From Thioalkalivibrio sp. ALJT (GTDB taxonomy: Bacteria; Pseudomonadota; Gammaproteobacteria; Ectothiorhodospirales; Ectothiorhodospiraceae), in NCBI RefSeq assembly GCF_000381825.1, contig NZ_KB907126.1, positions 42,660 to 106,659 of the forward strand: 64,000 bases of DNA. Reading direction: 5' to 3'. Below the pieces are notes generated by a model, which was not told the DNA's origin, searched no databases, and worked only from the letters and a program-made list of their open reading frames with translations. Positions 18,458 through 27,526 of this stretch are shown piece by piece; within the stretch, counting starts at the first letter, position 1, and each line of letters starts with the position of its first letter. The translations under genes and the position numbers were made by a program.

Positions 18458-19906
18458 TCAGGAGGCCAGGCGGTGGCGGTGCTCGTCGGATGCAGACGCG
18501 GGCTGGCCCAGACGCCGCTCCAGCTCACGTACGCCGCGGGCATGCACGCCGGACAGCGCGAACCCCGCCACCCGACCCCGGGCGTAATACTCGAGATGGC
18601 GCCCGGTGCCGTCACCGACGATCTCGACCCACTCGCCCGCGCCCGCATCGCTCTGCTGCGGCGGGCGCACGTTCAACGGCAGACTCGAGGTCTTGACCTG
18701 CACGATGCCCGCATCCGGCTGGTAGGCCGTGGGCTCGCCGGAGAGGGTGCGTGCCAGCGCCGCCGCCTGCCCGCGCAAGGTCTCCACATAGGGCCGCAGG
18801 CGGCCGTCGAACTCGCAGCCATCGCCCAGGGCGTGAATCGCCGGGTCCGTGGTTCCCAGGAAGGCATCGACCTCAATGCCCTGGTGACAGGCAAGCCCGA
18901 TACGCTCTGCCAACGCCCGGTTGGGCACCAGACCCAGGGCACTGATCACGACTTCGGCCTCGATCGTGTCTCCACCCGCCAGGGACAGTCGTCGGCAACC
19001 CTGCTCACTCATCTCGATCCGTTCCACCGTAGCCCCGGTATGCCACTGCACGCCACACGCTTCGAGGGCCGCGCGCAGATCCTCCGCCAGTAACGACGGG
19101 AGCAGCCCGGACAGCGGCCCCGGCGCACGTTCCACCAGCGCAACCGGATAGCCACCGGCACTCAGGTCATCTGCGAGTTCACAGCCCACAAGACCAGCAC
19201 CGATGATCGCCACCCGGGTCCGTTCCGGGGCGGCAGCGCCGGCTTCCAGCGCCACACGCAAGCGACGGTAGTCATCCAGACTGTTCACCACCAGCGGGGC
19301 CTCGGCACCACCGGCAAACGCCAGCTGTCGCGGCCGCGCACCGGTTGCCAGTACCAGCTGCCCGTAGGCGATACCCCCGCGCGGGGTGATTACGCGCTTG
19401 CGTTCGCGCTGGACATCCAGCACCCGCAGGAACGGCATCAGCTCGATGCGCAGGCGGGCCGCACGCGCCGGTCCGGTTTCCTCGACCAGGTCCGCGGGCG
19501 CTACCTCGCGCTGGATGGCATTGGAAAGGCGTGGCTTGCTGTAATAATCGCCGGAATCCGCAGTAATCAGACGGATGGTACGGTGCGGATCCCGCTCGCG
19601 CAGGGACTCGGCCAGCGCCCAGCCCGCCATGCCGCCACCGATGATCACGATCGCGTCCGGATCATTGCCGCCTTCGGGCCCGCTCCAGACACTTGCTACG
19701 GCAGTGGTATCGGGCTCGGCCGCGCGCGGCTCCAGGGCCGTGAAGTCGGCCTTGGTCACGTTACAGTCGGGACAGTACCAGTCATCCGGGATGTCCTCGA
19801 AGCGGGTGCCGGGTGCGAGCCCGGAATCCGGATCGCCCCTGGCCTCGTCGTAGATGTAGCCACACACCTTGCAGATGTAGCGTTTGAAATCGTCGGTGTT
19901 GCTCAT
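18458..19906 (-). CDS. Rubredoxin fused to FAD-dependent NAD(P)H:rubredoxin oxidoreductase
   Basis: A 482-residue fusion. Residues 1-55 are a rubredoxin with both CxxC iron ligands ([15 protein letters not shown] and [10 protein letters not shown]). After a short linker comes a pyridine-nucleotide disulfide oxidoreductase-type module with FAD motif [16 protein letters not shown](P) motif [13 protein letters not shown] and the [18 protein letters not shown] segment. It can carry electrons from NAD(P)H to the fused rubredoxin and on to a partner oxidase. The ATG at 19906 overlaps the DUF302 stop (TGATG). It is the last gene of the leftward sigma-54 operon with an oxidase-like flavoprotein, which would be a natural electron acceptor. 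Confidence 0.9.
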   Translation of the reverse strand: MSNTDDFKRYICKVCGYIYDEARGDPDSGLAPGTRFEDIPDDWYCPDCNVTKADFTALEPRAAEPDTTAVASVWSGPEGGNDPDAIVIIGGGMAGWALAESLRERDPHRTIRLITADSGDYYSKPRLSNAIQREVAPADLVEETGPARAARLRIELMPFLRVLDVQRERKRVITPRGGIAYGQLVLATGARPRQLAFAGGAEAPLVVNSLDDYRRLRVALEAGAAAPERTRVAIIGAGLVGCELADDLSAGGYPVALVERAPGPLSGLLPSLLAEDLRAALEACGVQWHTGATVERIEMSEQGCRRLSLAGGDTIEAEVVISALGLVPNRALAERIGLACHQGIEVDAFLGTTDPAIHALGDGCEFDGRLRPYVETLRGQAAALARTLSGEPTAYQPDAGIVQVKTSSLPLNVRPPQQSDAGAGEWVEIVGDGTGRHLEYYARGRVAGFALSGVHARGVRELERRLGQPASASDEHRHRLAS

Positions 19907-20286
19907 CACGCGGCCTCCAGGCTGTCGAGAATGGCCTGCAGTTTTGGATCCAGTTCGGCCCCGATCGCCTGCAGGTCGGGCTCACCCCATGGGGCAAACA
20001 CCGCACTGGCAGGTCGCGTGCTGACCCGCAGGACATCGCCTTCACCGGACACATGAATACGCAGCGGGATATCGATGCCGGCGGGCTTGCAGGCCTGCCA
20101 GACCCGCACGGCGTAATGGGGGTGGAACACCTCGAGAATCTGGTCGGTCGGGACCTCGACCCCGATCCTCGCCGCATTGGCCTGGCCGTTGATATGTGAG
20201 ACCAGCTTCAGGCCCTGGGCCTCGATCGCCTGCTTCAGACGCTCCACGGCGTTCTCCGGGTCCATTCGGGTGATGGTTTGCAACAT
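19906..20286 (-). CDS. DUF302 family protein
   Basis: A 126-residue DUF302 protein starting [17 protein letters not shown] (GGAAT upstream). The family pattern is seen in [18 protein letters not shown] and [19 protein letters not shown]. No catalytic role is established; members often occur with redox or thiol enzymes and may bind small ligands. It is placed between the flavoprotein and the rubredoxin oxidoreductase, with which it is translationally coupled. Confidence 0.85.
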   Translation of the reverse strand: MLQTITRMDPENAVERLKQAIEAQGLKLVSHINGQANAARIGVEVPTDQILEVFHPHYAVRVWQACKPAGIDIPLRIHVSGEGDVLRVSTRPASAVFAPWGEPDLQAIGAELDPKLQAILDSLEAA

Positions 20287-20351
20287 GGGGATTCCCTGGA
20301 TTCGGGGCGCGCCCCCGGTCACACCGGGGCCGGCCGGGTTGGGGCACGAAT

Positions 20352-21491
20352 TCAATGCGCGTGAATCCGCGCCAGCTCCTTGCGCAGGTGCTTGATCGCG
20401 GGCGTCACGATGGCGACAAAGTACGACTCGCGGAGCTTGCGCTGGGCCGCGGCATCCGCCTTGTAACCGCGCGCACCACAATGCAGCAGCGCGGACTGCG
20501 AGGCGCGCAGCGACATCTCGGAACCGGTCAGGCGCAACTGCAGCACATCGGCAAAGAACGCCTCGGAGTCATCGAACGGGGTCTCCGCCAGCGCGTAGCA
20601 GGCGCTACGGGCATCCCCCAGCACCTCCTCCAGTTCACCCACCTGGTCATCCAGGTACCCATTCACATGTGCCAGGGTCTCGTTGGCCTCGCGCATGGTC
20701 TGGATACAGCCATCAATCAGCCCCAGCCCCATGCCCATCTGCAGCAGCACGAAGCCGGGACGGATGCGGCGGATGTACTCCGGCAACGGGTCGGCGAGGA
20801 TATGGGCATCCGGCACGAACACCCGGTCAAAGTGGCAGCCGAAGGTGCGCGAGCCCTCCAGTGCGGTGAATTCCGGGCAGGCGGTCAGGCTAAAACCGGG
20901 ATCAGCGCAGTTGATCAGCGCCATCAGCGGCCGCGGATTGTCACCGGTGGTGCGGAAGATGGCACCGAAATAGTGATCCTGGCCCAGATTCGAGACCCAG
21001 GGCAGCGCGCCGGAGACCACGTAACCACCGTCGACCCGCTCGGCCGTCAGTTTCAGGTCCTCGATATTGGCGAACCATTTCATCGGGTTGGACAGCGCAG
21101 TGGCGCCCAGCGCCTCGGCGTTGGCCAGCTTCGGCAGGGCCTCGCGCTTCAGTACGTCGGAGGCGCTGTTCTCGACATACCAGGCGCAGGCGTTCTGACA
21201 CCAGGCGACAAAGCCGGTGGTCATGCATTCGGCGGAAATCACCTCGGTCGCGCGGATGGCCCCGGCGATATCGGTGCTCGCCGTCGCGTTCTGGCTGGCC
21301 AGATGACGCTTGAAGGCGCCCAGGCGACCGGCCTCGCGCAGGAATGCTTCGGGGTAGACACCCTCGCGGTCGATGCGGGCGGTCAGCGGCGCCAGGTCGC
21401 TTTCCACCAGCGCCTTCAGCGGGATGTCGGCGTCCGCCGGCCCTGCGGCCGGCGACACCCCCGTCTGTCCATCAGTACGGGTTTGCAGCAT
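20352..21491 (-). CDS. Acyl-CoA dehydrogenase-superfamily flavoprotein
   Basis: A 379-residue protein of the acyl-CoA dehydrogenase fold; start MLQTRTDGQTG with GGGAG upstream. Visible blocks are GAIRATEVISAECMTTGFVAWCQN (N-terminal helical domain), ATALSNPMKWF and GGYVVSGALPWVSNLG (flavin-binding beta domain) and a C-terminal helical domain (SQSALLHCGARGYKAD). Relatives include true dehydrogenases and flavin-dependent monooxygenases or oxidases (DszC, SfnC, nitroalkane oxidase). With OsmC and a rubredoxin reductase next to it and no beta-oxidation genes, a small-molecule oxidase or monooxygenase is more likely; that is inference. Confidence 0.8.
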   Translation of the reverse strand: MLQTRTDGQTGVSPAAGPADADIPLKALVESDLAPLTARIDREGVYPEAFLREAGRLGAFKRHLASQNATASTDIAGAIRATEVISAECMTTGFVAWCQNACAWYVENSASDVLKREALPKLANAEALGATALSNPMKWFANIEDLKLTAERVDGGYVVSGALPWVSNLGQDHYFGAIFRTTGDNPRPLMALINCADPGFSLTACPEFTALEGSRTFGCHFDRVFVPDAHILADPLPEYIRRIRPGFVLLQMGMGLGLIDGCIQTMREANETLAHVNGYLDDQVGELEEVLGDARSACYALAETPFDDSEAFFADVLQLRLTGSEMSLRASQSALLHCGARGYKADAAAQRKLRESYFVAIVTPAIKHLRKELARIHAH

Positions 21492-21525
21492 GGAGTTTCT
21501 CCCCCGTTCGGGAATGGCGGGTGAT

Positions 21526-22074
21526 TCAGGCCAGTTCGACGCTGACATTCACCGGGTTGCGCATGGTGTTGGCCACCGGCGACCAGAAGTCGGCGTGGGC
21601 AACCAGCTCCTTCAGTGCTGCCTCGCTCGCATCGCCCTCAAGATGGGCCTTCACCCGGATATCGCTGAAGCCCAGGCGCTTGTTCACATCGGTATCACCC
21701 ACGCCCCAGACGGCGGTGACATTGATGTCGCCCTCGAGCGTCAGCTCCAGCTTGGTCAGGGTGATCCCGCGGTCGATCGCGTTGGCATGCATGCCGACGG
21801 ACAGGCAGGCCCCCAGGCTGGCCAGCACGGCCTCGGAGGGGTTCGGGGCAGTGTCGTCGCCCAGCAGGTGCGGCGGTTCGTCGATCACGTGGGCCTCGAG
21901 ATCACGCACGAAGGTCAGATTGCGGAACTTGCCTTCGCAGACCGTGGTGGCCTTCAGGGTCACAATGTTTTCGGGGTTGGCCTTGCCCTTGGCGGCCAGG
22001 TTGTCCAGGCCGCCATGGTCAATCGGCTCCAGTGCGTCCATGGACAGGGAAGTGGTGGCTTCGACTACGGACAT
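21526..22074 (-). CDS. OsmC/Ohr-family protein
   Basis: A 182-residue OsmC-like protein. The ATG at 22074 (MSVVEATTSLSM) has GGAG 7 nt upstream. The conserved segment is APNPSEAVLASLGACLSVGMHANA with the catalytic-type cysteine in GACLS; the second peroxidatic cysteine typical of Ohr is in ATTVCEGKFRN. OsmC proteins reduce organic hydroperoxides or act on thiol adducts. It is the first gene of the leftward operon and is preceded by a sigma-54-type promoter. Confidence 0.85.
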   Translation of the reverse strand: MSVVEATTSLSMDALEPIDHGGLDNLAAKGKANPENIVTLKATTVCEGKFRNLTFVRDLEAHVIDEPPHLLGDDTAPNPSEAVLASLGACLSVGMHANAIDRGITLTKLELTLEGDINVTAVWGVGDTDVNKRLGFSDIRVKAHLEGDASEAALKELVAHADFWSPVANTMRNPVNVSVELA

Positions 22075-22134
22075 GATCTTGCTCCTCACGGTTATCGGGT
22101 CTTGCCCGGCCTGACGCCGGGTCGTGCAGATCCG

Positions 22135-22151
22135 TGCGAAAGCCGTGCCAA
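22135..22151 (-). promoter_or_regulatory. Sigma-54 promoter of the OsmC operon
   Basis: Minus-strand TTGGCACGGCTTTCGCA matches the sigma-54 consensus: TGGCAC at -24, five bases, then TCGCA keeping the GC at -12. It lies about 60 bp upstream of the OsmC start. Confidence 0.7.
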
Positions 22152-22236
22152 AACCGTAAAAAGAGCGTCATGACGCCAATTCCCAGCCTCTCGGTACGCT
22201 CTCCTTCAGGCCTGAAAGTGACAATTCGTTCTCTTT

Positions 22237-22286
22237 GGTCGCAGCATGACGGACAGATTGTCCACTCTGTCCGTCATGCTGCGACC
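22237..22286. promoter_or_regulatory. Perfect 20-bp inverted repeat, candidate enhancer
   Basis: GGTCGCAGCATGACGGACAG and its exact reverse complement are separated by 10 bp. The site lies 86 bp from the leftward and 111 bp from the rightward sigma-54 -24 element, the usual range for an upstream activating sequence. The half-site CGGACAG...CTGTCCG resembles the CGGACGA/TCGTCCG palindrome before the cynA promoter. No T-run follows, so it is not a terminator. Confidence 0.6.
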
Positions 22287-22396
22287 GCGTCCGCCTCCGG
22301 CGCGAGGCACACCGCTCGGCATACCCCACCCATAACCCGCGCTACAAAGCGACTTCCGCCCGTCCGGGACGCACCGCCCCGGTCCTCACTGGATAT

Positions 22397-22413
22397 TTGG
22401 CACGCCCCTTGTA
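22397..22413 (+). promoter_or_regulatory. Sigma-54 promoter of first ABC transporter operon
   Basis: TTGGCACGCCCCTTGTA matches the -24/-12 consensus in all but one base (TTGT for TTGC). It is about 73 bp upstream of the ABC ATPase ATG and divergent from the OsmC promoter. Confidence 0.72.
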
Positions 22414-22485
22414 AGGACCCCGTGTATCACGTCCGCCGCGTCATACCGACCCGGCGGAACATGAACCGAGGCCAGGAGGAATCCC

Positions 22486-23349
22486 ATGGGCGCCGCCATC
22501 TCCATCGACTGCATCACGCACCACTATCCCGGGCAGGAACAGCCCACGCTGAGAGACATCCGGGTCAATGTCAGTCCCGGCGAGACCGTGGCCCTGATCG
22601 GTCAAAGCGGCTGTGGCAAATCCACCCTGCTGCACATGCTGGCCGGACTGCTGCTGCCCAGCGAAGGCTGTGTACGCATCAACGGGCATCAGGTGATCAA
22701 ACCAAGCCCGCGCTGGAACATGATGTTCCAGAAGCCCTCGCTTTACCCCTGGATGACGGTACGCAAGAACGCCTCGCTGGGGCTGATCTTCCAGGGCCGA
22801 AAAAAGGCCATGCAGGGCCGCATCGACGAGCTGCTGGAAACCGTCGGCCTGACCGACAAGGCCGAGGTCAACGTGCAATCGCTGTCCGGCGGCCAGCAGC
22901 AACGCGTCGCCCTCGCACGCAGCCTGGCGACCGATCCGGAACTGCTGCTCCTGGACGAGCCGTTTTCCGCTCTGGATGCCTTCACCCGCGTCGCATTGCA
23001 GGACGAGGTCACGCGCCTGGCCCGCGCACGCGGCATCTCCGTTGTGTTTGTGACCCACGATATCGAGGAGGCCGTGGCGATGGCCGACCGCGTACTGGTG
23101 ATGGGTTCCAACCCCGGAACGATCACCGCCGAACTGTGCGTTGACATCGACCACCCGCGCGATCGCAACAGTCAGGCCTTTGTCGACCTCAAAGCCGAGT
23201 TAATGGGGCACTTCGGCGCCACCCGCACCCCACCAGCCGACCCGCAACAAACCGACGAATCCCGAATCACAACGCCCGAAGCCGCGGCCCAGAGCCCGAC
23301 GGCGAAGGCAGTCGCTGGCGAATCCCGCAAGCGCGCTCGCGCCGCCTGA
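22486..23349 (+). CDS. ABC transporter ATP-binding protein (nitrate/sulfonate/cyanate type)
   Basis: A 287-residue ATPase of the NrtD/SsuB/TauB family that powers solute import at the inner membrane. Walker A is GQSGCGKST, the signature is [14 protein letters not shown], Walker B is ELLLLDEPFSALDAFTRV, and the switch histidine is in VVFVTHDIEEA. A perfect AGGAGG precedes the ATG. The last 60 residues are a low-complexity, basic tail (TARKRARAA-like end) not needed for the fold. It is the first gene of the rightward operon with a binding protein and permease; substrate unknown. Confidence 0.9.
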   Translation: MGAAISIDCITHHYPGQEQPTLRDIRVNVSPGETVALIGQSGCGKSTLLHMLAGLLLPSEGCVRINGHQVIKPSPRWNMMFQKPSLYPWMTVRKNASLGLIFQGRKKAMQGRIDELLETVGLTDKAEVNVQSLSGGQQQRVALARSLATDPELLLLDEPFSALDAFTRVALQDEVTRLARARGISVVFVTHDIEEAVAMADRVLVMGSNPGTITAELCVDIDHPRDRNSQAFVDLKAELMGHFGATRTPPADPQQTDESRITTPEAAAQSPTAKAVAGESRKRARAA

Positions 23350-23394
23350 TCCATCGCTGTTCCTACCCGAACCCGATACCGAGGAACCACCACC

Positions 23395-24678
23395 ATGTGC
23401 AATTGCGACAATCACCACGACATCGACCGCGAGCTGGACAGCCTGCTGGACCGCAGCTTCTCCCGGCGTAACTTCCTGCGCACCGCCGCCGTCGGCGGCC
23501 TGGCCGGCACCGGGCTGGCCCTGCCCGGATCGCTGTTCGGTGCCGAACCGGGCAGCCTGGAGGAACCCGAGGGCGTTGTCAGTGACTTCGACGGCGTCGT
23601 GCGTATCGGCTACATCCCGATCACCGACGCCGCCGCGCTGCTGGTCGCCCACTCCGAGGGGTACTTCGAGGACGAAGGCCTGGAGGTCGCGGACCCGACC
23701 CTGATCCGCGGCTGGTCGCCGCTGATCGAGTCCTTCGCCGCCAACCGTTTCAACCTGGTGCATCTGCTCAAGCCGATCCCGCTGTGGATGCGCTATCAGA
23801 ACGACTTCCCGGTCAAAATCATGTCCTGGGCCCACACCAACGGCTCCGCCGTGGTCACCGGGCGCCACGTGGACGTGCAGTCGTTCTCCGATCTGGGCGG
23901 CAAGAGCGTGGCCGTCCCGTACTGGTATTCCATGCACAACGTGGTCATGCAGATGGCCCTGCGCGACGCCGGGCTGACCCCGGTCATCCGCGACCAGGGC
24001 TCGGCCCTGGAATCGCACGAGGTTAACCTGATGCTGATGCCGCCGCCGGACATGCCGCCGGCCCTCGCCGCGCGCTCCATCGATGCCTACATCGTCGCCG
24101 AGCCGTTCAACGCGGCCGGCGAGCTACTGGCCCGGGGCAACCTGCTGCGTTTCACCGGCGACATCTGGAAGAACCACCCCTGCTGCGTGGTCTGCATGAA
24201 CGAACGCCTGACCGACCGCGAACCGGAGTGGACGCAGAAGGTCATGAATGCCGTGGTCCGCGCCCAGGGCACCATCCAGGAGGACAAGAAGAGCATCGCC
24301 ACGATGCTCTCGCGTGACGGCAAGGGCTACCTGCCAATGCCCGCCAACGTGGTGGAACGCGCGATGACCAACTACACCAACGACACCAGCTACGCCGAAA
24401 GCGGTGCGATCCGCCATGCCGACTGGGGCAACGGGCGTATCGACTTCTCGCCCTGGCCCTACCCGTCGGCCACCAAGATGCTGGTCGGCGCGATGAACGA
24501 GACCCTGGTCGGTGGCGACACCACCTTTCTCGACGACCTGGATCCCGACTTCGTCACCCGGGACCTCGTGAACTACGACTTCGTGAAGAAGGCGATGGAG
24601 AAGCACACGGCCTGGCACGACGCCCCGGGCGTGGATCTCGACTCGCCCTTTGAACGCAAAGAGGTGGTCGTGCTATGA
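23395..24678 (+). CDS. Tat-exported NrtA/CynA-type substrate-binding protein
   Basis: A 427-residue periplasmic binding protein of the nitrate/bicarbonate/cyanate group. The N-terminus MCNCDNHHDIDREL is a Cys/His-rich stretch, followed by a twin-arginine motif (SRRNFLRTA) and hydrophobic core (VGGLAGTGLALPG). The mature part starts around VRIGYIPITDAAALLVA and shows the family blocks GYFEDEGLEV, MLMPPPDMPPALAARSIDAYIVAEPFNA and HPCCVVCMNERL. It is clearly a paralogue of CynA at 27.5 kb. Ligand unknown; cyanate, nitrate-like anions or small organosulfur/nitrogen compounds are possible. Confidence 0.88.
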   Translation: MCNCDNHHDIDRELDSLLDRSFSRRNFLRTAAVGGLAGTGLALPGSLFGAEPGSLEEPEGVVSDFDGVVRIGYIPITDAAALLVAHSEGYFEDEGLEVADPTLIRGWSPLIESFAANRFNLVHLLKPIPLWMRYQNDFPVKIMSWAHTNGSAVVTGRHVDVQSFSDLGGKSVAVPYWYSMHNVVMQMALRDAGLTPVIRDQGSALESHEVNLMLMPPPDMPPALAARSIDAYIVAEPFNAAGELLARGNLLRFTGDIWKNHPCCVVCMNERLTDREPEWTQKVMNAVVRAQGTIQEDKKSIATMLSRDGKGYLPMPANVVERAMTNYTNDTSYAESGAIRHADWGNGRIDFSPWPYPSATKMLVGAMNETLVGGDTTFLDDLDPDFVTRDLVNYDFVKKAMEKHTAWHDAPGVDLDSPFERKEVVVL

Positions 24679-25514
24679 ACCGCGAAGCCACGCTAAACGA
24701 ACCGAATCCGGCGCTGGCGCTCCTGCTCCCGTTGCTGCGGTTCGGCGACCAGGTCCGGCGCCGCGTGCAGTATCCGGCACTGGGCATCGCCGGCCTGTTC
24801 GCCCTGTGGTACTGGGGCGGCTGGGCCATCGCCAACAACGAGGACACGATGGCCTTCGCGAGCTTTGCTCCGGGGCCGACACTGGCCGCGTTCTGGGATC
24901 TGGTCGTCTCCGGTAATGTATGGAAGCCGATCGAATCCAGCTTGTATCGCGTGGGCTGGGGCCTCTTCTACGCCATCGCCATCGGCGTGCCCATGGGGGT
25001 GATGATCGGCTACTTCCTGACCCTGAAGCAGGTCACCCATGTGCCGTTCCAGTTCCTGCGGATGATCTCGCCGCTGGCCTGGATGCCGATCGCAGTGCTG
25101 GCCTTCGCGACCTGGGACGGGGCGATCATCTTCCTGATCGCGATCGCCGCGGTCTGGCCCATCACCTATGCCACGGCCCACGGTGTGCAGCGCATCGACC
25201 CCATGTGGCTGAAGGTCGGCTCCAACCTCGGCGCCAACCCCTTCCACACCCTGCGCTACATCGTGATGCCCGCGATCGCGCAGGATGTGTTCGCCGGGAT
25301 ACGCCTGGCGGTCGGGGTGGCCTGGATCGTGCTGGTCCCGGCCGAGTACCTGGGCGTAACCTCGGGCCTGGGTTACGCCATCAACGATGCCCGCGACACC
25401 CTGGAGTACGACAAGCTCGCTGCCTTTGTGCTGGTCATCGGCATCATCGGCTACATGCTCGACGCCATCTGCGTGCGCCTGATCAAGCGCAGCAGCTACC
25501 ACGCCGAAGGCTAA
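24675..25514 (+). CDS. ABC transporter permease (NrtB/SsuC type)
   Basis: A 279-residue inner-membrane permease with about six helices. The ATG overlaps the binding-protein stop (ATGA). The cytoplasmic EAA-like coupling loop is seen in WLKVGSNLGANPFHTLRYIVMPA, and GIRLAVGVAWIVLVPAEYLG is typical of this family. It completes the first three-gene transporter. A 198-bp gap with a GGACCC/GGGTCC hairpin separates it from the regulator gene. Confidence 0.9.
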   Translation: MNREATLNEPNPALALLLPLLRFGDQVRRRVQYPALGIAGLFALWYWGGWAIANNEDTMAFASFAPGPTLAAFWDLVVSGNVWKPIESSLYRVGWGLFYAIAIGVPMGVMIGYFLTLKQVTHVPFQFLRMISPLAWMPIAVLAFATWDGAIIFLIAIAAVWPITYATAHGVQRIDPMWLKVGSNLGANPFHTLRYIVMPAIAQDVFAGIRLAVGVAWIVLVPAEYLGVTSGLGYAINDARDTLEYDKLAAFVLVIGIIGYMLDAICVRLIKRSSYHAEG

Positions 25515-25712
25515 TCCCCGCACGCGGGACCCCTTGGGTCCGGCCACCCCGGCCGGGCCCTCCCCCCCATCGGGCAAGGCGCGCGCAAGCCAGCGGTGCG
25601 CCACCCCGCCCCGTCGCGGGGCACCGGCACCAAAACGAACCGCGCCGCTACTGCGCCAGACCTGTACAAGCCGCCATGGACGCACTGGCAGGGTTTCTGC
25701 ATATCCTCACGC

Positions 25713-27341
25713 ATGGCCCCGCAACACGCATCCGATTCGACCCCGCCCGACCTCGCCACGCGGGAGCAGGAGATCACCCTGCTGCTGGAGGTCGCCAAGC
25801 TCATGGGCCGCTCCGGCGACCCGGACGCCGCGATCTACCGCATCCTCGGGATGATGTCGCAGCTGCTGGGCCTCAACCGCGGCCGTGTGCTGCTGCCGGA
25901 CCCGAACAGCGGACAGCTACGCATCCGCCACGCCTACGGCCTGACCGATGCCGAGCGCGACCGCGGCAGCTACAGCCTGGGCGAAGGCGTCACCGGGCGC
26001 GTGATGAAGACCGGCCAGATCGCCCTGATCCAGGACATCGACAACGAGCCCGAATATCTCGCGCGCGCCATCGACCGCTCCACCCTGCCGCAGGAGACCG
26101 TCGCCTATATCGCCGTCCCCATCGTGCAGGACGAACATGCCATCGGGGTCCTCGGAGTGCATCGCCTGCGCCGCCGTTCGCGCCAGTTCCAGGACGACCT
26201 GAACCTGCTGCGCGTGGTCGCCAGCATGATCGGCCAGGTCCTGCGCATCCACCAGCTCATCGCCGAACGCACCGCCGAACTGGTGTCCGAGAATCGCTAC
26301 CTGAAGAGCGCACTGGACACCCAGGGCGGGCAGTACGGCATCCTCGGTGAGAGCCCGGCCCTGCGCCATGTCCTGAAGCAGGTCCACCGCATCGCGGACA
26401 CCCAGGCCACCGTGCTCGTGACCGGGGCCTCCGGCACCGGGAAGGAGAAGATCGCGCGCATGATCCACCGGATCAGCCAGCGCAACGCCAGGCCGTTCAT
26501 CTCCATCAACTGCGCCGCGATCCCGGCCGATCTGCTGGAATCCGAACTGTTCGGCCACGAAAAGGGGGCCTTCACCGGCGCCTCCAGCGCCAAGACCGGC
26601 AAGATCGCCCTGGCCGACGGCGGCACGCTGTTCCTGGACGAGATCGGCGACATGCCGGAGGCATTACAATCGAAGATCCTGCGCGTGCTGCAGGAGCGCG
26701 TGGTCCAGCCCATCGGCGGTTCGCGCGATATCCCGGTGGACGTGCGCATCATCGCCGCGACCCACCAGAACCTGCAGGCCGCAGTGAATGCCGGGGAATT
26801 CCGGCTCGACCTGTTCTACCGCCTCAACGTGATCCCGCTGCACATGCCGGCGCTGCGCGACCGCGCCAGCGACATCCGCCTGCTCACCCGCCACTTCCTC
26901 GACCGCTACACCCACCTGCACGGGTGGAACGTGGTCCTGGATGAAGGCGTACTGGAGCGCCTGGAGGCCTTCGACTGGCCGGGCAATATTCGGCAACTGG
27001 AAAACGTACTCGAGCGGGCCGTGCTGCTGTCCGCCGACGGCCGCATCGGCACACCACTGATTGACGAAATCCTCCACGAGGAGTCCCGCATCAGTCCGTT
27101 CGAGCGCGAGCCCCGAGGCTCGCACCCCAGGCCCGTACCCGCAGCGCCTGCGCCCCCTTACAGCGCAGACTGCACCAGTGCCGTGCGCCCCTACCAGCGC
27201 GTGCACGCCTCCGAGGCAGAACGCCTGACCCGCGCGATCGCGCAGGCACGCGGGAACAAGACCCGCGCCGCCCTGGAACTCGGGCTGACCCCGCGCCAGC
27301 TGCGCTACCGCCTGAAAAAACTCGGCATCGAAACCACTTAG
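25713..27341 (+). CDS. cynF: Sigma-54-dependent activator, CynF/NifA-like (GAF-AAA-Fis)
   Basis: A 542-residue enhancer-binding protein from the ATG at 25713 (MAPQHASDS). Residues 35-185 form a GAF sensor (YSLGEGVTGRVMKTGQIALIQD), 205-430 the AAA+ domain with Walker A GASGTGKE, the sigma-54 contact loop GAFTGAS and Walker B TLFLDEIGD, and 500-542 a Fis-type HTH (NKTRAALELGLTPRQLRYRLKKL). The position immediately before cynABDS and the domain layout match CynF of Pseudomonas cyn clusters. It is transcribed with the first transporter and is the likely activator of all three sigma-54 promoters nearby. Confidence 0.85.
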   Translation: MAPQHASDSTPPDLATREQEITLLLEVAKLMGRSGDPDAAIYRILGMMSQLLGLNRGRVLLPDPNSGQLRIRHAYGLTDAERDRGSYSLGEGVTGRVMKTGQIALIQDIDNEPEYLARAIDRSTLPQETVAYIAVPIVQDEHAIGVLGVHRLRRRSRQFQDDLNLLRVVASMIGQVLRIHQLIAERTAELVSENRYLKSALDTQGGQYGILGESPALRHVLKQVHRIADTQATVLVTGASGTGKEKIARMIHRISQRNARPFISINCAAIPADLLESELFGHEKGAFTGASSAKTGKIALADGGTLFLDEIGDMPEALQSKILRVLQERVVQPIGGSRDIPVDVRIIAATHQNLQAAVNAGEFRLDLFYRLNVIPLHMPALRDRASDIRLLTRHFLDRYTHLHGWNVVLDEGVLERLEAFDWPGNIRQLENVLERAVLLSADGRIGTPLIDEILHEESRISPFEREPRGSHPRPVPAAPAPPYSADCTSAVRPYQRVHASEAERLTRAIAQARGNKTRAALELGLTPRQLRYRLKKLGIETT

Positions 27342-27358
27342 CGCCGCCCCGGCACCAC

Positions 27359-27373
27359 CGGACGATTCGTCCG
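27359..27373. promoter_or_regulatory. Candidate enhancer palindrome for cynABDS
   Basis: CGGACGATTCGTCCG has two perfect 7-bp arms around one central base. It lies 75 bp upstream of the cynA sigma-54 -24 element and shares the CGGAC half-site with the larger inverted repeat at 22.2 kb. Confidence 0.5.
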
Positions 27374-27447
27374 CATTGGCCTGAATGACGTCAAAGTGTC
27401 AGCTCGCCGCGCCCCTGCAGGCGCCCCGGGGCGCCCGTTCCCTCTCG

Positions 27448-27464
27448 TTGGCATGGCATCTGCA
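27448..27464 (+). promoter_or_regulatory. Sigma-54 promoter of cynABDS
   Basis: TTGGCATGGCATCTGCA has the GG of -24 and the GC of -12 at the exact sigma-54 spacing. It is 63 bp upstream of the cynA ATG. Confidence 0.7.
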
Positions 27465-27526
27465 CAGACCCTCGATATGCGTGGCAACGATGCCCGCATC
27501 GATTCGAGCCACGAGGAGAGCCGACC

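Noticed and set aside
22237..22286. Rho-independent terminator between the divergent operons
   Set aside because: The stem is long, but neither strand has a T-run after it and both flanking genes point away from it.
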